A stretch of 64,000 bases of DNA from Oxalobacteraceae bacterium OTU3CINTB1 (GTDB taxonomy: Bacteria; Pseudomonadota; Gammaproteobacteria; Burkholderiales; Burkholderiaceae_D), in contig CP099652.1 in assembly GCA_024123955.1 (NCBI GenBank), positions 4,216,001 to 4,280,000 of the forward strand, in the 5' to 3' direction. Each line of letters opens with the position of its first letter. Position 1 is the stretch's first letter. Shown piece after piece: positions 1 through 8,762 of the stretch. The position numbers and the translations under genes were made by a program. The notes below the pieces were generated by a model. The model searched no databases and was not told the origin of the DNA. It saw only the letters and a program-made list of their open reading frames with translations.

Positions 1-1916
1 GCCTCCCTGGCCAGTTCGATCATATTGGGCGGCGCGTGGAACACCACCGCGCCTTTGGTCGTCACGGGGACGAAACGCCAGCTCCGGGTCGATCCATTGC
101 GCGCGCGGGTCAGGGTCTTGGCCTGCTTGATATAGGAAATCAGCACATCGCGGCTGCTGTCCGGCGCCTCGAGCACCGTCTTGCCGCCATCGAGGCCGGG
201 GAAATTGCCGCCGCCGCTGGCGCGGTAGTTATTGGTCGCGACCAGGAACTCCTGCGACGGTGCGATCGGCGCACCTTTATAGTGCAACGCGACGATGCGC
301 TGGCCGGCCGGCTTGGTCACGTCGATCCGGTAACTGACGTCGGCGCTGGTCAGCATATCGAAGTTAAAGCTGGAGAAGGACGAATTGACCAGCTCCTGCT
401 GCGCGCCGCTGGCGGGATCGATGCGGTTGAAGCGCTCGGCCGACTTCTCCAGCCACGCTTTGAGCCCGGCGCCGTCCAGCTTCACGGCGTGCAGCGCGTT
501 CGGATACAAATACAGGTCGGCCGCGTTGTTGAGCGCCACGCCGCCCGCCTTGACGTCGGTGTAGTCGCCCACGCCCGCCGCGCCGGCCTTGAAAGGCGAC
601 GCCATCGACAGCACCGGCAAGGCCGCGTACCTGGGCAGGTTGGCCTTGACGTAGTTCACCACGTAGTCGGTCTGCGCCTGGTTCACCAGCTGGATGGCGC
701 TGACGTCGCCGGCATCGGCGAAATACGACGACATGCGGAAGTCGCTGGTGCCGATCGGCGCCTTCACATAGCGGATGGTCGCCTCGTGCTCGTCGGCGAT
801 CAGCGCGCCGACCGCCGGATCGGCGGCGACGTAAGTGCGGTCGGCGTTGCGCGTGCCGCGCGCTTCGACCGTGGTGCGGCTTTTGTCGACCACCCAGACC
901 TTGCCGTCATACTTCAGGCGCAGGCCGATCACGCCCAGGTGCTTGCCCCACAAGCTGGCCATCACGGCCGGCACGCCTTGCACGGTGCCCTTGGCCTTGT
1001 CCACGCCGGGCAAATTGAAAGAGTCGACGGTGCTGGCCGCGTTGGGGAACTGCTGGTGCGCGTGGCCGATCAGCATCGCGTCGACACCCGGCAACTGCGC
1101 CAGATAGTAATTGGCGTTTTCCATCTCCGGCGTGTACGGAGCGCCATCGAGCCCGCCGTGCGAGATCGCCACCACCAGATCGGCGCCCTGCGCGCGCATC
1201 TGCGGGATGTACTTCAACGCCGTTTCGCGCACGCCTTCGGCATAGACTTTACCGTCCAGCCAGTGCTTGTCCCACGACAGGATGCCCGGCGGCGCGAAGC
1301 CGATGATGCCGACCTTGATGGTGGCCGTCACCGGCTTGCCATCCGGGCCGGTGGCGGCGATCTGGCGCGTGAGAATGCTGTAGGGCGCGAACAGCGGCTG
1401 CCGGGTGCGGGCGCTGTAGATATTCGCCAGCACGATCGGGAACACGGGACCGGCGCAGCGCGGCGCGTCGGCGGCGACACCGTCGACATCGAAATGGCTG
1501 CCGGTGACCTGGTTCAGGTACGCCAGGCCATAATTGAATTCGTGGTTGCCAATGCCGGCGCCGTCGACACCGAGCAGATTCATGGCCTTGTAGATCGCCG
1601 GCGGCTGGTCGCAGCCGACCGGGGCGACCAGCGCCTGGTAGTCGGCCAGCGCCGTGCCTTGCAGCGCATCGCCGTTATCGAGCAGCAGGTTGTTGGGGAA
1701 TTCGGCGCGCGCCTGCTTGATCAGGGTAGCGGTGCGCTCCAGCCCTATCGACGGATCGGCCTTGAGTTTGTAGTAGTCGTAACCGAGCACGTTCGCGTGC
1801 AGGTCCGTCGTCTCCAGCAGCGCCAGCGTGGCCTCGGTGCCGACCGGCGTCGGGCCGTGCGGTGGCAGGCTGCCGCAGCCGATCAGCAAAAGAGGCAGGA
1901 CGATGGACGCGCGCAT
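1..1916 (-). CDS. cpdB: 2',3'-cyclic-nucleotide 2'-phosphodiesterase / 3'-nucleotidase (periplasmic), 3' end outside window
   Basis: This is a metallophosphoesterase that hydrolyses 2',3'-cyclic nucleotides and nucleoside monophosphates outside the cytoplasm to scavenge phosphate and nucleosides. The minus frame is open from the ATG at 1916 to base 1, about 638 codons, so only a short C-terminus is missing (E. coli CpdB has about 647 residues). The N-terminus is a lipoprotein signal with lipobox LIGC. Metallophosphoesterase motifs follow in order: ETTDLHANVLGYDYY, LLLDNGDALQGT, GIGNHEFNYG and LIGHAHQQFP. The 5'-nucleotidase C-terminal domain comes next, with NNYRASGGGNFPG. The gene is transcribed away from prfB. 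A lipoprotein form is a little unusual, since E. coli CpdB is a soluble periplasmic protein. Other 5'-nucleotidase-family specificities cannot be excluded. Confidence 0.9.
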   Translation of the reverse strand, partial: MRASIVLPLLLIGCGSLPPHGPTPVGTEATLALLETTDLHANVLGYDYYKLKADPSIGLERTATLIKQARAEFPNNLLLDNGDALQGTALADYQALVAPVGCDQPPAIYKAMNLLGVDGAGIGNHEFNYGLAYLNQVTGSHFDVDGVAADAPRCAGPVFPIVLANIYSARTRQPLFAPYSILTRQIAATGPDGKPVTATIKVGIIGFAPPGILSWDKHWLDGKVYAEGVRETALKYIPQMRAQGADLVVAISHGGLDGAPYTPEMENANYYLAQLPGVDAMLIGHAHQQFPNAASTVDSFNLPGVDKAKGTVQGVPAVMASLWGKHLGVIGLRLKYDGKVWVVDKSRTTVEARGTRNADRTYVAADPAVGALIADEHEATIRYVKAPIGTSDFRMSSYFADAGDVSAIQLVNQAQTDYVVNYVKANLPRYAALPVLSMASPFKAGAAGVGDYTDVKAGGVALNNAADLYLYPNALHAVKLDGAGLKAWLEKSAERFNRIDPASGAQQELVNSSFSSFNFDMLTSADVSYRIDVTKPAGQRIVALHYKGAPIAPSQEFLVATNNYRASGGGNFPGLDGGKTVLEAPDSSRDVLISYIKQAKTLTRARNGSTRSWRFVPVTTKGAVVFHAPPNMIELARE

Positions 1917-2010
1917 AGATGTCGATATATGAACTGGCAATGTTTTGGGCCGGAGAACGGGAGGCGTGGAGTATTTCTCTAAATCAATACACACCACCGA
2001 ATGGGTGCAT

Positions 2011-2041
2011 ATTTTATACCGCCTGTGACTGAAATGTCAGT
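2011..2041 (-). promoter_or_regulatory. Candidate cpdB promoter with inverted repeat over the -35 region
   Basis: Read on the minus strand, a TATAAAAT element lies at 2018-2011, about 95 bases before the cpdB start. The inverted repeat ACTGA-CATT-TCAGT at 2041-2028 covers the place where a -35 box would lie. It could be an operator. It resembles half of a Pho box, but the two halves do not have Pho-box spacing, so no regulator is named. Confidence 0.3.
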
Positions 2042-2155
2042 ATTTTACAACTTGACCGTAACTGCCGGTATGCAAGAGCCGTGCCCGCCGGGCATTTCGC
2101 GGGGCGCTTTTTGCCGGCGCCGACAGACAAGCGCCCGGCAAGACCCCTCATCCGG

Positions 2156-2161
2156 TATAAT
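2156..2161 (+). promoter_or_regulatory. Candidate -10 box of prfB
   Basis: A perfect TATAAT lies 36 bases before the prfB start codon, in the divergent cpdB-prfB spacer (1917-2196). No convincing -35 TTGACA is visible at the right distance. The rest of this spacer holds nothing else recognisable. Confidence 0.4.
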
Positions 2162-2196
2162 CCAAGGTTTGATTTCAGCCTAGAGAAGAAAAAAAC

Positions 2197-3301
2197 ATGG
2201 AAGCCGAACGCATCAACGCCCTCTCCGCCCTGCTCGCCGATCTGACCACGCGCGAAGCCGAACTACGGAGGTATCTTTGACTTCGATAAAAAGTCAGAGA
2301 AACTCGAACAAGTAAACGAAGAACTGGAAGACCCGACGGTCTGGAATGACCCGAAAAAGGCCCAGGACCTCGGTAAAGAGAAAAAATCGCTGGAGGCGAT
2401 CGTCAGCGCGCTGACCAAGGCCGACACCGACCTCAAAGACATGAGCGACCTGTTCGCCATGGCCAAGGAAGAAGGCGACGACGACACGCTCGAAGCGCTG
2501 ATCGCCGACGCCGAGGAAGTGCGCAAGGTCATCGAAGGCATGGAGTTCCGCCGGATGTTCAACAATCCGATGGACCCGAACAACTGCTTCATCGACATCC
2601 AGGCCGGCGCCGGCGGCACCGAAGCCCAGGACTGGGCCTCGATGCTGCTGCGCCAGTACCTGCGCTACTCCGAACGCAAAGGCTTCAAGGTCGAGATCAT
2701 GGAGCAGTCCGACGGCGAGGTGGCCGGCATCAAGACCGCCACCATCAAGGTCGAAGGCGACTACGCCTATGGCTTCCTGCGCACCGAGACCGGCGTGCAC
2801 CGCCTGGTGCGCAAATCGCCGTTCGACTCCGCCAACGGCCGCCACACGTCGTTCACGTCCTTGTTCGTCTATCCGGAAGTGGATGACTCGATCGATATCG
2901 AGATCAACCCGGCCGACCTGCGCATCGATACGTACCGCGCGTCAGGCGCCGGTGGTCAGCACATTAACAAGACCGATTCCGCCGTCCGTCTGACGCACGG
3001 CCCGTCCGGTATCGTGGTGCAGTGCCAGAACGACCGCTCGCAGCACCGCAACAAGGCCGAGGCGATGGAAATGCTGAAGGCGAAGCTGTACGAGATGGAG
3101 CTGCGCAAGCGCATGAGCGAGCAGCAGAAACTGGAAGACTCCAAGACCGACGTCGGCTGGGGCCACCAGATTCGTTCGTACGTGCTCGATCAGTCGCGCA
3201 TCAAGGATTTGCGCACCAACTTCGAGACCGGTAACACCAAGGGCGTGCTGGACGGCGACCTGGACGACTTCATCTCCGCTTCGCTCAAACAAGGCGTTTG
3301 A
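2197..3301 (+). CDS. prfB: Peptide chain release factor 2 (programmed +1 frameshift)
   Basis: RF2 releases finished polypeptides at UAA and UGA stop codons. The start is ATG 2197. Frame 1 reads 27 codons to an in-frame TGA at 2278-2280, and translation continues in the +1 frame from GAC at 2279-2281 to the stop at 3299-3301, giving about 367 residues (E. coli RF2 has 365). The stop-recognition tripeptide SPF falls at about residues 207-209, within VRKSPFDS. The catalytic GGQ falls at about 252-254, within [16 protein letters not shown]. The order prfB then lysS is common in proteobacteria. Any annotation that starts at an internal methionine such as 2441 would lose the N-terminal domain. Confidence 0.97.
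2266..2281 (+). promoter_or_regulatory. prfB programmed +1 frameshift signal
   Basis: A Shine-Dalgarno-like GGAGG at 2267-2271 sits directly before TAT CTT TGA C. This is the known RF2 autoregulation site: the ribosome slips +1 at CTT-T when RF2 is scarce and UGA decoding is slow. The spacing between the SD-like element and the slippery CTT matches the E. coli site. Confidence 0.95.
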
Positions 3302-3306
3302 TTTTA

Positions 3307-4020
3307 ATGACAGCTCCAATGACTTCTTCATCACAGCGCGCGTTCATCTTCGATATGGACGGCACCATCGTCGACAACATGGCCTTCCACACCAAATCGT
3401 GGCTGGCCTTCTTCGAGCGTCGCGGCCAGACGCTGGACCCGGACGCGTTCTTCCGCGACACGGCCGGCCGCCAGGGCCATGAAATCATGCGCACCTACCT
3501 GGGCGACCACCTGACCAGGGAAGAAAGCGCGGCGCTCGATTTTGAGAAGGAATCGCTGTACCGCGAGCTCTATGCGCCGCACCTGGCGGTGACCAAGGGC
3601 TTCGACCTGTTCATCGCCGCCGCCAAAAACGCCGGCATCAAGCTGGCCGTGGCCACCGCCGCGCCGAACGAGAACATCGCCTTCACGCTGGACGGCCTGG
3701 ATCTGCGCAAGCAGTTCGACGCCATCGCCGGCGCGGCCGATGTAGCGCGCGGCAAGCCGAATCCGGACGTGTTCCTGCTGGCCGCCGAACGCGCCGGCGC
3801 CCTGCCCGCCAACAGCATCGTCTTCGAAGACGCGCCGCTGGGCGTGGAGGCAGCCCGCCGCGCCGGCATGCGCGCGGTGGTGCTGACCACCACCCTGCCG
3901 GCCGAAGCCTTCGCCGAATACGATAACGTCATCGCCGTGGCGCGCGACTTCAGCGAGCTCGATATCGAGGCGCTGTTCGCCTCCCAGCCCTATGTGCTCG
4001 ACGACGCGACCACCAACTAA
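3307..4020 (+). CDS. HAD-superfamily hydrolase (beta-phosphoglucomutase / phosphatase-like)
   Basis: This is a haloacid-dehalogenase fold phosphatase of the beta-phosphoglucomutase-like subfamily, with about 237 residues. HAD motif I is FIFDMDGTIVDN near residue 16, motif II lies around LAVATAAPNENI, and the motif III/IV region is GKPNPDVFLLAAERAG followed by IVFEDAPLGVEAARRAGM. A helical cap lies between motifs I and II. ATG 3307 lies just past the prfB stop, so the genes are probably co-transcribed. ATG 3319 is an alternative start, and a TTG at 3298 would overlap prfB. The substrate cannot be named; phosphoglycolate-like or sugar-phosphate substrates are both possible. Confidence 0.85.
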   Translation: MTAPMTSSSQRAFIFDMDGTIVDNMAFHTKSWLAFFERRGQTLDPDAFFRDTAGRQGHEIMRTYLGDHLTREESAALDFEKESLYRELYAPHLAVTKGFDLFIAAAKNAGIKLAVATAAPNENIAFTLDGLDLRKQFDAIAGAADVARGKPNPDVFLLAAERAGALPANSIVFEDAPLGVEAARRAGMRAVVLTTTLPAEAFAEYDNVIAVARDFSELDIEALFASQPYVLDDATTN

Positions 4021-4046
4021 TCATCACCTCAACCTAGAAACAGACC

Positions 4047-5579
4047 ATGACTACGGATCTTCAAGAACAAGCAGCCACCCCGCCGGACGAGAACAAGATC
4101 ATCGCCGAGCGCCGCGCCAAGCTGGCAGCAATCCGCGAACAGGGCATCGCCTTCCCGAACGACTTCAAACCGGAGCACAAGGCGGCCGACCTGCACGCGC
4201 AGTACGGCGAGAAGTCGCGCGAAGAGCTGGAAGCCAATCCGGTCAATGTGGTACTGGCGGGCCGCATGATGCTCAAGCGCGAAGCCGGCAAGAAGGCCGC
4301 TTTCGCCACCTTGCAGGATTCGTCCGGCGCCAAAGCCGATGGCCGCATCCAGATCTACGCCACGCTGGACCTGACCGGCGAAGCCGCGATGGCCGCGCTG
4401 CACCACTACGACCTGGGTGACATCCTGGGCGTGGTCGGCACGCTGTTCAAGACCAAGACCGACGAACTGACCATCAAGGTCAGCGAACTGCGTCTGATCA
4501 CCAAGTCGCTGCGCCCGCTGCCTGACAAATTCCACGGCCTGGCCGACCAGGAAACCAAGTACCGCCAGCGTTACGTCGATCTGATCATGAACGAGGAAAC
4601 GCGACGCACCTTCAAGGCGCGCACCGCCGCGATTTCGTCGATGCGCCGTTTCATGGAAAAGAACGAATTCATGGAAGTTGAAACGCCGATGCTGCACGCC
4701 ATTCCTGGCGGCGCGGCGGCCAAGCCTTTCATCACCCACCACAACGCGCTGGACATGCAGATGTTCCTGCGTATCGCGCCCGAGCTGTATCTGAAGCGCC
4801 TGGTGGTGGGCGGCTTCGACCGCGTGTTCGAGATCAACCGCAACTTCCGCAACGAAGGCGTGTCGATCCGTCACAACCCTGAATTCACGATGATGGAGTT
4901 CTACGCGGCCTACACCGACTACAAGTGGATCATGAACTTCACCGAGGAGATCATCCGCCAGGCCGCCATCGACGCCCACGGCACCGCCACCCTGACCTAC
5001 GGCGGCAAGGAACTGGATCTGGCGAAGGCCTTCCACCGCCTGACCATCGTCGAAGCGATCAACAAGTACGCGCCAGGCTACACGCCGGAGCAGCTGAAGG
5101 ACGCTGAGTTCATCAAGAAGGAACTGCTGAAGTTCGGCGTCAAGCCGTTCGCCACCGCCGGTCTGGGCGCGCTGCAACTGGCGCTGTTCGAGGAAACCGC
5201 CGAAGCGCAGCTGTGGGAACCGACCTTCATCATCGACTACCCGGCCGAAGTGTCGCCGCTGGCGCGCGCCTCCGACACGGAAGCGGGCATCACCGAGCGC
5301 TTCGAGCTGTTCATGGTCGGCCGCGAGATCGCCAACGGCTTCTCGGAGCTGAACGACGCCGAAGACCAGTCGGCCCGCTTCCTGGCCCAGGTGGCCGCCA
5401 AGGATGCGGGCGATGAAGAGGCGATGTTCTACGACGCCGACTACATCCGCGCGCTGGAATACGGCATGCCGCCGGCCGGCGGTTGCGGCATCGGCATCGA
5501 TCGCCTGATGATGATCATCACCGACTCGCCGAACATCCGCGACGTGCTGCTGTTCCCGCACCTGCGCCGCGAAGAGTAA
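4047..5579 (+). CDS. lysS: Lysyl-tRNA synthetase (class II)
   Basis: It charges tRNA-Lys with lysine in the cytoplasm. The 510-residue product matches bacterial LysS length. The N-terminal OB-fold anticodon-binding domain (about residues 60-160) is followed by the class II catalytic core. Motif 2 is visible as [20 protein letters not shown] and motif 3 near the C-terminus as [11 protein letters not shown]. The gene follows the HAD gene by 26 bases and ends at a strong intrinsic terminator, so prfB, the HAD gene and lysS probably form one transcription unit. Confidence 0.98.
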   Translation: MTTDLQEQAATPPDENKIIAERRAKLAAIREQGIAFPNDFKPEHKAADLHAQYGEKSREELEANPVNVVLAGRMMLKREAGKKAAFATLQDSSGAKADGRIQIYATLDLTGEAAMAALHHYDLGDILGVVGTLFKTKTDELTIKVSELRLITKSLRPLPDKFHGLADQETKYRQRYVDLIMNEETRRTFKARTAAISSMRRFMEKNEFMEVETPMLHAIPGGAAAKPFITHHNALDMQMFLRIAPELYLKRLVVGGFDRVFEINRNFRNEGVSIRHNPEFTMMEFYAAYTDYKWIMNFTEEIIRQAAIDAHGTATLTYGGKELDLAKAFHRLTIVEAINKYAPGYTPEQLKDAEFIKKELLKFGVKPFATAGLGALQLALFEETAEAQLWEPTFIIDYPAEVSPLARASDTEAGITERFELFMVGREIANGFSELNDAEDQSARFLAQVAAKDAGDEEAMFYDADYIRALEYGMPPAGGCGIGIDRLMMIITDSPNIRDVLLFPHLRREE

Positions 5580-5595
5580 GACTGGCGCTCGCCGC

Positions 5596-5622
5596 AAAAG
5601 CCGCTTGTCAGCGGCTTTTTTT
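5596..5622 (+). terminator. Intrinsic terminator after lysS
   Basis: A 7-bp stem AGCCGCT / AGCGGCT with a TGTC loop is followed by seven T residues, 20 bases after the lysS stop. Confidence 0.9.
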
Positions 5623-5720
5623 CGCCCGCGATGTTGCCATAAAAGAAATTATCAATTAGAATTCAAAGTTTCTTAATAATATTAATGTGGCATCGTGCGC
5701 AGCCACTTCTGAAGGACTTC

Positions 5721-7781
5721 ATGAAGAAATTTGCAATACTAGTTGTTGCCTCGCTCCTCGGCGCCTGCGGTGGCGGCGGTGGCGGTGGCGGCGGCAACTC
5801 GACGGTGCCTCCGGGGAATCCGGGCACGGCGCCAAGCGGCAACAACGACCCCTGCCTCACGTTCTCGCCTAATCCGCTGAGCGTGAAGGCCACTCAGGGC
5901 TCCGCTGCCACTGCGGCGGTCCAGGCTACCGCCGCTTGCAACTTCCCCGGCATCGTCAACGCTGCCATTATCGACAACAAAGGTGTCTTCGACCCCAACA
6001 CGGGGTTGATTGCCGCCTCGTCATACAGCTACACCGCTCAACTGCGGACCGTGCAAACCCTGCAGGCCGGCGTCTACGAGGGCGCGCTGGAAATCCGCCT
6101 GTGCAAGGACGATCCCAAAGTCTGCGCGCAGCCTCACCAGGGCTCGCCATGGCGCCTGCCCTATCGTATTCAAGTCGACCAACCTGTCGTCACGCCGTCC
6201 ACTAGCTGGATCATTCCCGACACGCAGGTCATTGTGGCCGATGGCAACTCAACGATGGCGAGCCTGACGGCGCAAACCCCTGTTGGCTTGTCCGGTATCG
6301 CGCCGGTGACGTGGCGTGCCAGCATCGCCGCCGCGCCATGGCTCAAGCTCGTCAACGGCAATGGCGTCACGAATGCCTCCAGCCTTCAGGTGGCGGTCGA
6401 TTCCGCCGAGTTCGGCAAGCTCGACAACTTCGCCGACCACAAAGCCCTCGTCACCATCACGGCAGACCAACCCGACGTGCCGCCGACCACCACCGCTATT
6501 ACGCTAAGGAAAGCGCTCCCCGAGCTGACCTATGTCGGGCCTTACACCATACTGCCGGGCGAATCGACGCAGTTGCGCTTGCGCGGACACGGTCTGTCCA
6601 CTCTCGGCAATCCCGCGAAATCGCTGCAAGTCAGCGGCGTCAACATTAGCAATGTGCAAGTGATCAACGACAGCGAAGTCACGGTACTCGCGTCCGCCGG
6701 CAGCGCGGGCGCCGCGCGCTTTTCCATTCCCAACGCGATGGGGATCGATACCGGCGGCGCCACCGTGAAGATTGTGTTCCCGACAAAGTTAGCCTATCAA
6801 GCTTTTGCCACCGACGGCGAAAAAGGCACCGTGCGTTACGACGTCGAACGCCAGTCTTTGCTGTTGGTAAATCGCGCACAACAGAAAGTATTGCGCTATG
6901 CTTTCATTGCCGGCCGCTGGGGGACGGGAAGCGTTGCGATCAAGGACGCCGACGATGCCGCGCTCAGCCCCGACGGCCAGTCGTTGGTAGTGACCTCCAC
7001 TTCCGGATTGCTTTCGCTGCTCGATCCCGCCACGCTGGCACTGCAGGCCAGCTATCAAAGCGCCGCTTACCTAGCTTCGCCATACTATATTACATCCCGC
7101 CTGGCGATAACCAATGATGGCCGCGCGTGGTTCCCCCAGGGTCATGGGAGCACCATTCTGGCGTATTTCGATTTACGCACACGCCAATTTGGACGGCACG
7201 GCGACGCTTACAACGACGGGCCATGGTTCTCGCTGTCCGGCGACGGCGAGCGCCTGGTGATGATTCAGTCCGCGTCCCCCTTTCCGACCGGCCCGGTGCA
7301 GTATATGGACGCGAGCGACGGTGTAATCCGTAAAAACCCAGACGCGAACCTGTCGATGTTTCACACGTCTTCCCAGAGCCGCGATGGGGACCGTATCATC
7401 TTCGACGATCGGGAAGTCCGTGATCGCCAATTTAACAAACTCGGAAGGTTCGCGGTGGACGACGTGGGTTACGCCGGCCTCTCCCATGGCTCAGTGATCT
7501 CACCTGACGGATTGCGCGCCTACGCCATGTACCTTGGTCCCTTGACGGATCCGGATATGAAACCGCGTATTTATGTCTTCGACACCAGCAAAGCCGTTGA
7601 TGGCGTGTTTCCTGTCGTGGGCTTTTTCAATGTCGCCGATACGCCGACGAGCTGCATGCGGAGCGAATCCTACTGCGACCCGCGTATGTCGACCGCCATC
7701 AGCCCGGACGCCAAGACGCTGTTCTTCGCCGGGAACAAAAACGTGCTGGTCATTCCGGTGCCAGTCGCGCTTGCACATTGA
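5721..7781 (+). CDS. Large secreted lipoprotein with IPT/TIG-like and beta-propeller-like regions
   Basis: Function is not known. The start at 5721 gives a clear lipoprotein signal, MKKFAILVVASLLGAC, followed by a poly-Gly run and a Pro/Gly linker, and a product of about 686 residues. Residues of about 270-360 resemble an IPT/TIG immunoglobulin-like domain (YTILPGESTQLRLRGHGLS). The C-terminal half repeats strands such as AALSPDGQSLVVTST, SVISPDGLRAYAMY and TAISPDAKTLFFAG, typical of YVTN/WD-type beta-propellers. It is probably anchored in the outer membrane facing the periplasm or the surface. A longer start at 5685 would spoil the signal peptide. It is a single-gene unit between the lysS terminator and the hairpin at 7790. 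Confidence 0.75.
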   Translation: MKKFAILVVASLLGACGGGGGGGGGNSTVPPGNPGTAPSGNNDPCLTFSPNPLSVKATQGSAATAAVQATAACNFPGIVNAAIIDNKGVFDPNTGLIAASSYSYTAQLRTVQTLQAGVYEGALEIRLCKDDPKVCAQPHQGSPWRLPYRIQVDQPVVTPSTSWIIPDTQVIVADGNSTMASLTAQTPVGLSGIAPVTWRASIAAAPWLKLVNGNGVTNASSLQVAVDSAEFGKLDNFADHKALVTITADQPDVPPTTTAITLRKALPELTYVGPYTILPGESTQLRLRGHGLSTLGNPAKSLQVSGVNISNVQVINDSEVTVLASAGSAGAARFSIPNAMGIDTGGATVKIVFPTKLAYQAFATDGEKGTVRYDVERQSLLLVNRAQQKVLRYAFIAGRWGTGSVAIKDADDAALSPDGQSLVVTSTSGLLSLLDPATLALQASYQSAAYLASPYYITSRLAITNDGRAWFPQGHGSTILAYFDLRTRQFGRHGDAYNDGPWFSLSGDGERLVMIQSASPFPTGPVQYMDASDGVIRKNPDANLSMFHTSSQSRDGDRIIFDDREVRDRQFNKLGRFAVDDVGYAGLSHGSVISPDGLRAYAMYLGPLTDPDMKPRIYVFDTSKAVDGVFPVVGFFNVADTPTSCMRSESYCDPRMSTAISPDAKTLFFAGNKNVLVIPVPVALAH

Positions 7782-7789
7782 GTAAACTT

Positions 7790-7821
7790 GCGATGGGCGC
7801 GCGTCAGGCCGCGCCCATCGC
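7790..7821. terminator. Strong hairpin, terminator-like but without T-tract
   Basis: A perfect 12-bp stem GCGATGGGCGCG / CGCGCCCATCGC begins 9 bases after the lipoprotein stop. No T-run follows on either strand, so it may stabilise the mRNA 3' end or act as a weak terminator. Confidence 0.5.
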
Positions 7822-7964
7822 AGCCCGCCGGATAGCTCACATATAGCCATACGGTGGCGGGTCTGACGATTTATGTGCGGTCGGCGCGTTACGAATCGAA
7901 AGGCTCCCTGCGGGAATTCTGGCACAGGCCTAGAATAGGGCCACACCGTCGCCAGGAGTCCACT

Positions 7965-8762
7965 ATGCACCTCACGCTGCAAAACCAGACCGCCATCGTC
8001 ACCGGCGCCAATTCCGGACTCGGACGCGGCATCGCGCTGGCATTTGCCAAAGCCGGCGCCAACGTCGTCGTCAATTATCACAGCCACCAGGACCAGGCCG
8101 ACGAAGTGGTCGCGCTGATCGCCGCCGACGGCGGACAGGCCATCGCGGTGCAGGCCGACGTCGGCGAAGAACCCGACGTGCTGGCCCTGTTCGACGCGGC
8201 CGTCAAGCGTTTCGGCACCGTCGATATCGTGGTAGCCAACTCCGGCCGCCAGGACGACGCGCCCAGCGCCGACATGACCCTGGCCCAGTGGGAAGGCGTC
8301 CTCAAAACCAATCTGACCGGCCAATTCCTGTGCATGCGCGAGGCGGTGCGCCTGTTCCGCAAACAGGGCCAGCGCGAAGTCTCGCGCGCGCTCGGCAAGA
8401 TCATCTGCATGAGTTCCGTCCACCAGCGCATTCCGTGGGCAGGCCATGTCAACTACGCGGCGTCCAAGGGCGGCGTGCACCTGCTGATGGAAACCATGGC
8501 GCAGGAAGTCGCGCCGGAGAAAATCCGCATCAACGCCATCGCGCCGGGCGCGATCAAGACGCCGATCAACGCGGAGGTCACCGCTGATGGCGGCAGTCCG
8601 GAACTGCTTAAGCTGATCCCCTATGGCCGCGTGGGCAAGCCGGAGGATGTCGCCAACGCGGCGTTGTTCCTGGCCTCCGACCTGGCGGACTACGTGGTCG
8701 GCAGCACGCTGTTCGTCGATGGCGGCATGTCGCTGTATCCGGGCTTCGAGGACAACGGCTGA
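7965..8762 (+). CDS. gdh: Glucose 1-dehydrogenase-like SDR oxidoreductase
   Basis: This is a classical short-chain dehydrogenase of about 265 residues that would oxidise glucose to gluconolactone with NAD(P). The nucleotide-binding motif is TGANSGLGRG at about residues 14-23. The catalytic Ser and Tyr-x-x-x-Lys lie in CMSSVHQRIPWAGHVNYAASK-like sequence. The C-terminus DGGMSLYPGF closely resembles Bacillus glucose dehydrogenase, which supports the substrate call. The start at ATG 7965 has a CAGGAG ribosome site; an upstream in-frame start at 7854 lacks one. The stop overlaps the start of the GH15 gene by one base (TGATG), so translation is probably coupled. Confidence 0.8.
   Translation: MHLTLQNQTAIVTGANSGLGRGIALAFAKAGANVVVNYHSHQDQADEVVALIAADGGQAIAVQADVGEEPDVLALFDAAVKRFGTVDIVVANSGRQDDAPSADMTLAQWEGVLKTNLTGQFLCMREAVRLFRKQGQREVSRALGKIICMSSVHQRIPWAGHVNYAASKGGVHLLMETMAQEVAPEKIRINAIAPGAIKTPINAEVTADGGSPELLKLIPYGRVGKPEDVANAALFLASDLADYVVGSTLFVDGGMSLYPGFEDNG

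Noticed and set aside
36..1982. Long plus-strand open frame across the left edge
   Set aside because: It is the antisense shadow of the nucleotidase gene, whose minus frame carries all metallophosphoesterase motifs. High GC keeps opposite frames open.
2024..2041. Pho box before the nucleotidase gene
   Set aside because: CTGACAT and GTCAC halves are present, but their spacing is two bases too short for the Pho-box consensus.
2001..2183. 60-codon open frame in the cpdB-prfB spacer
   Set aside because: No ribosome site, odd composition, and it covers both candidate promoters.
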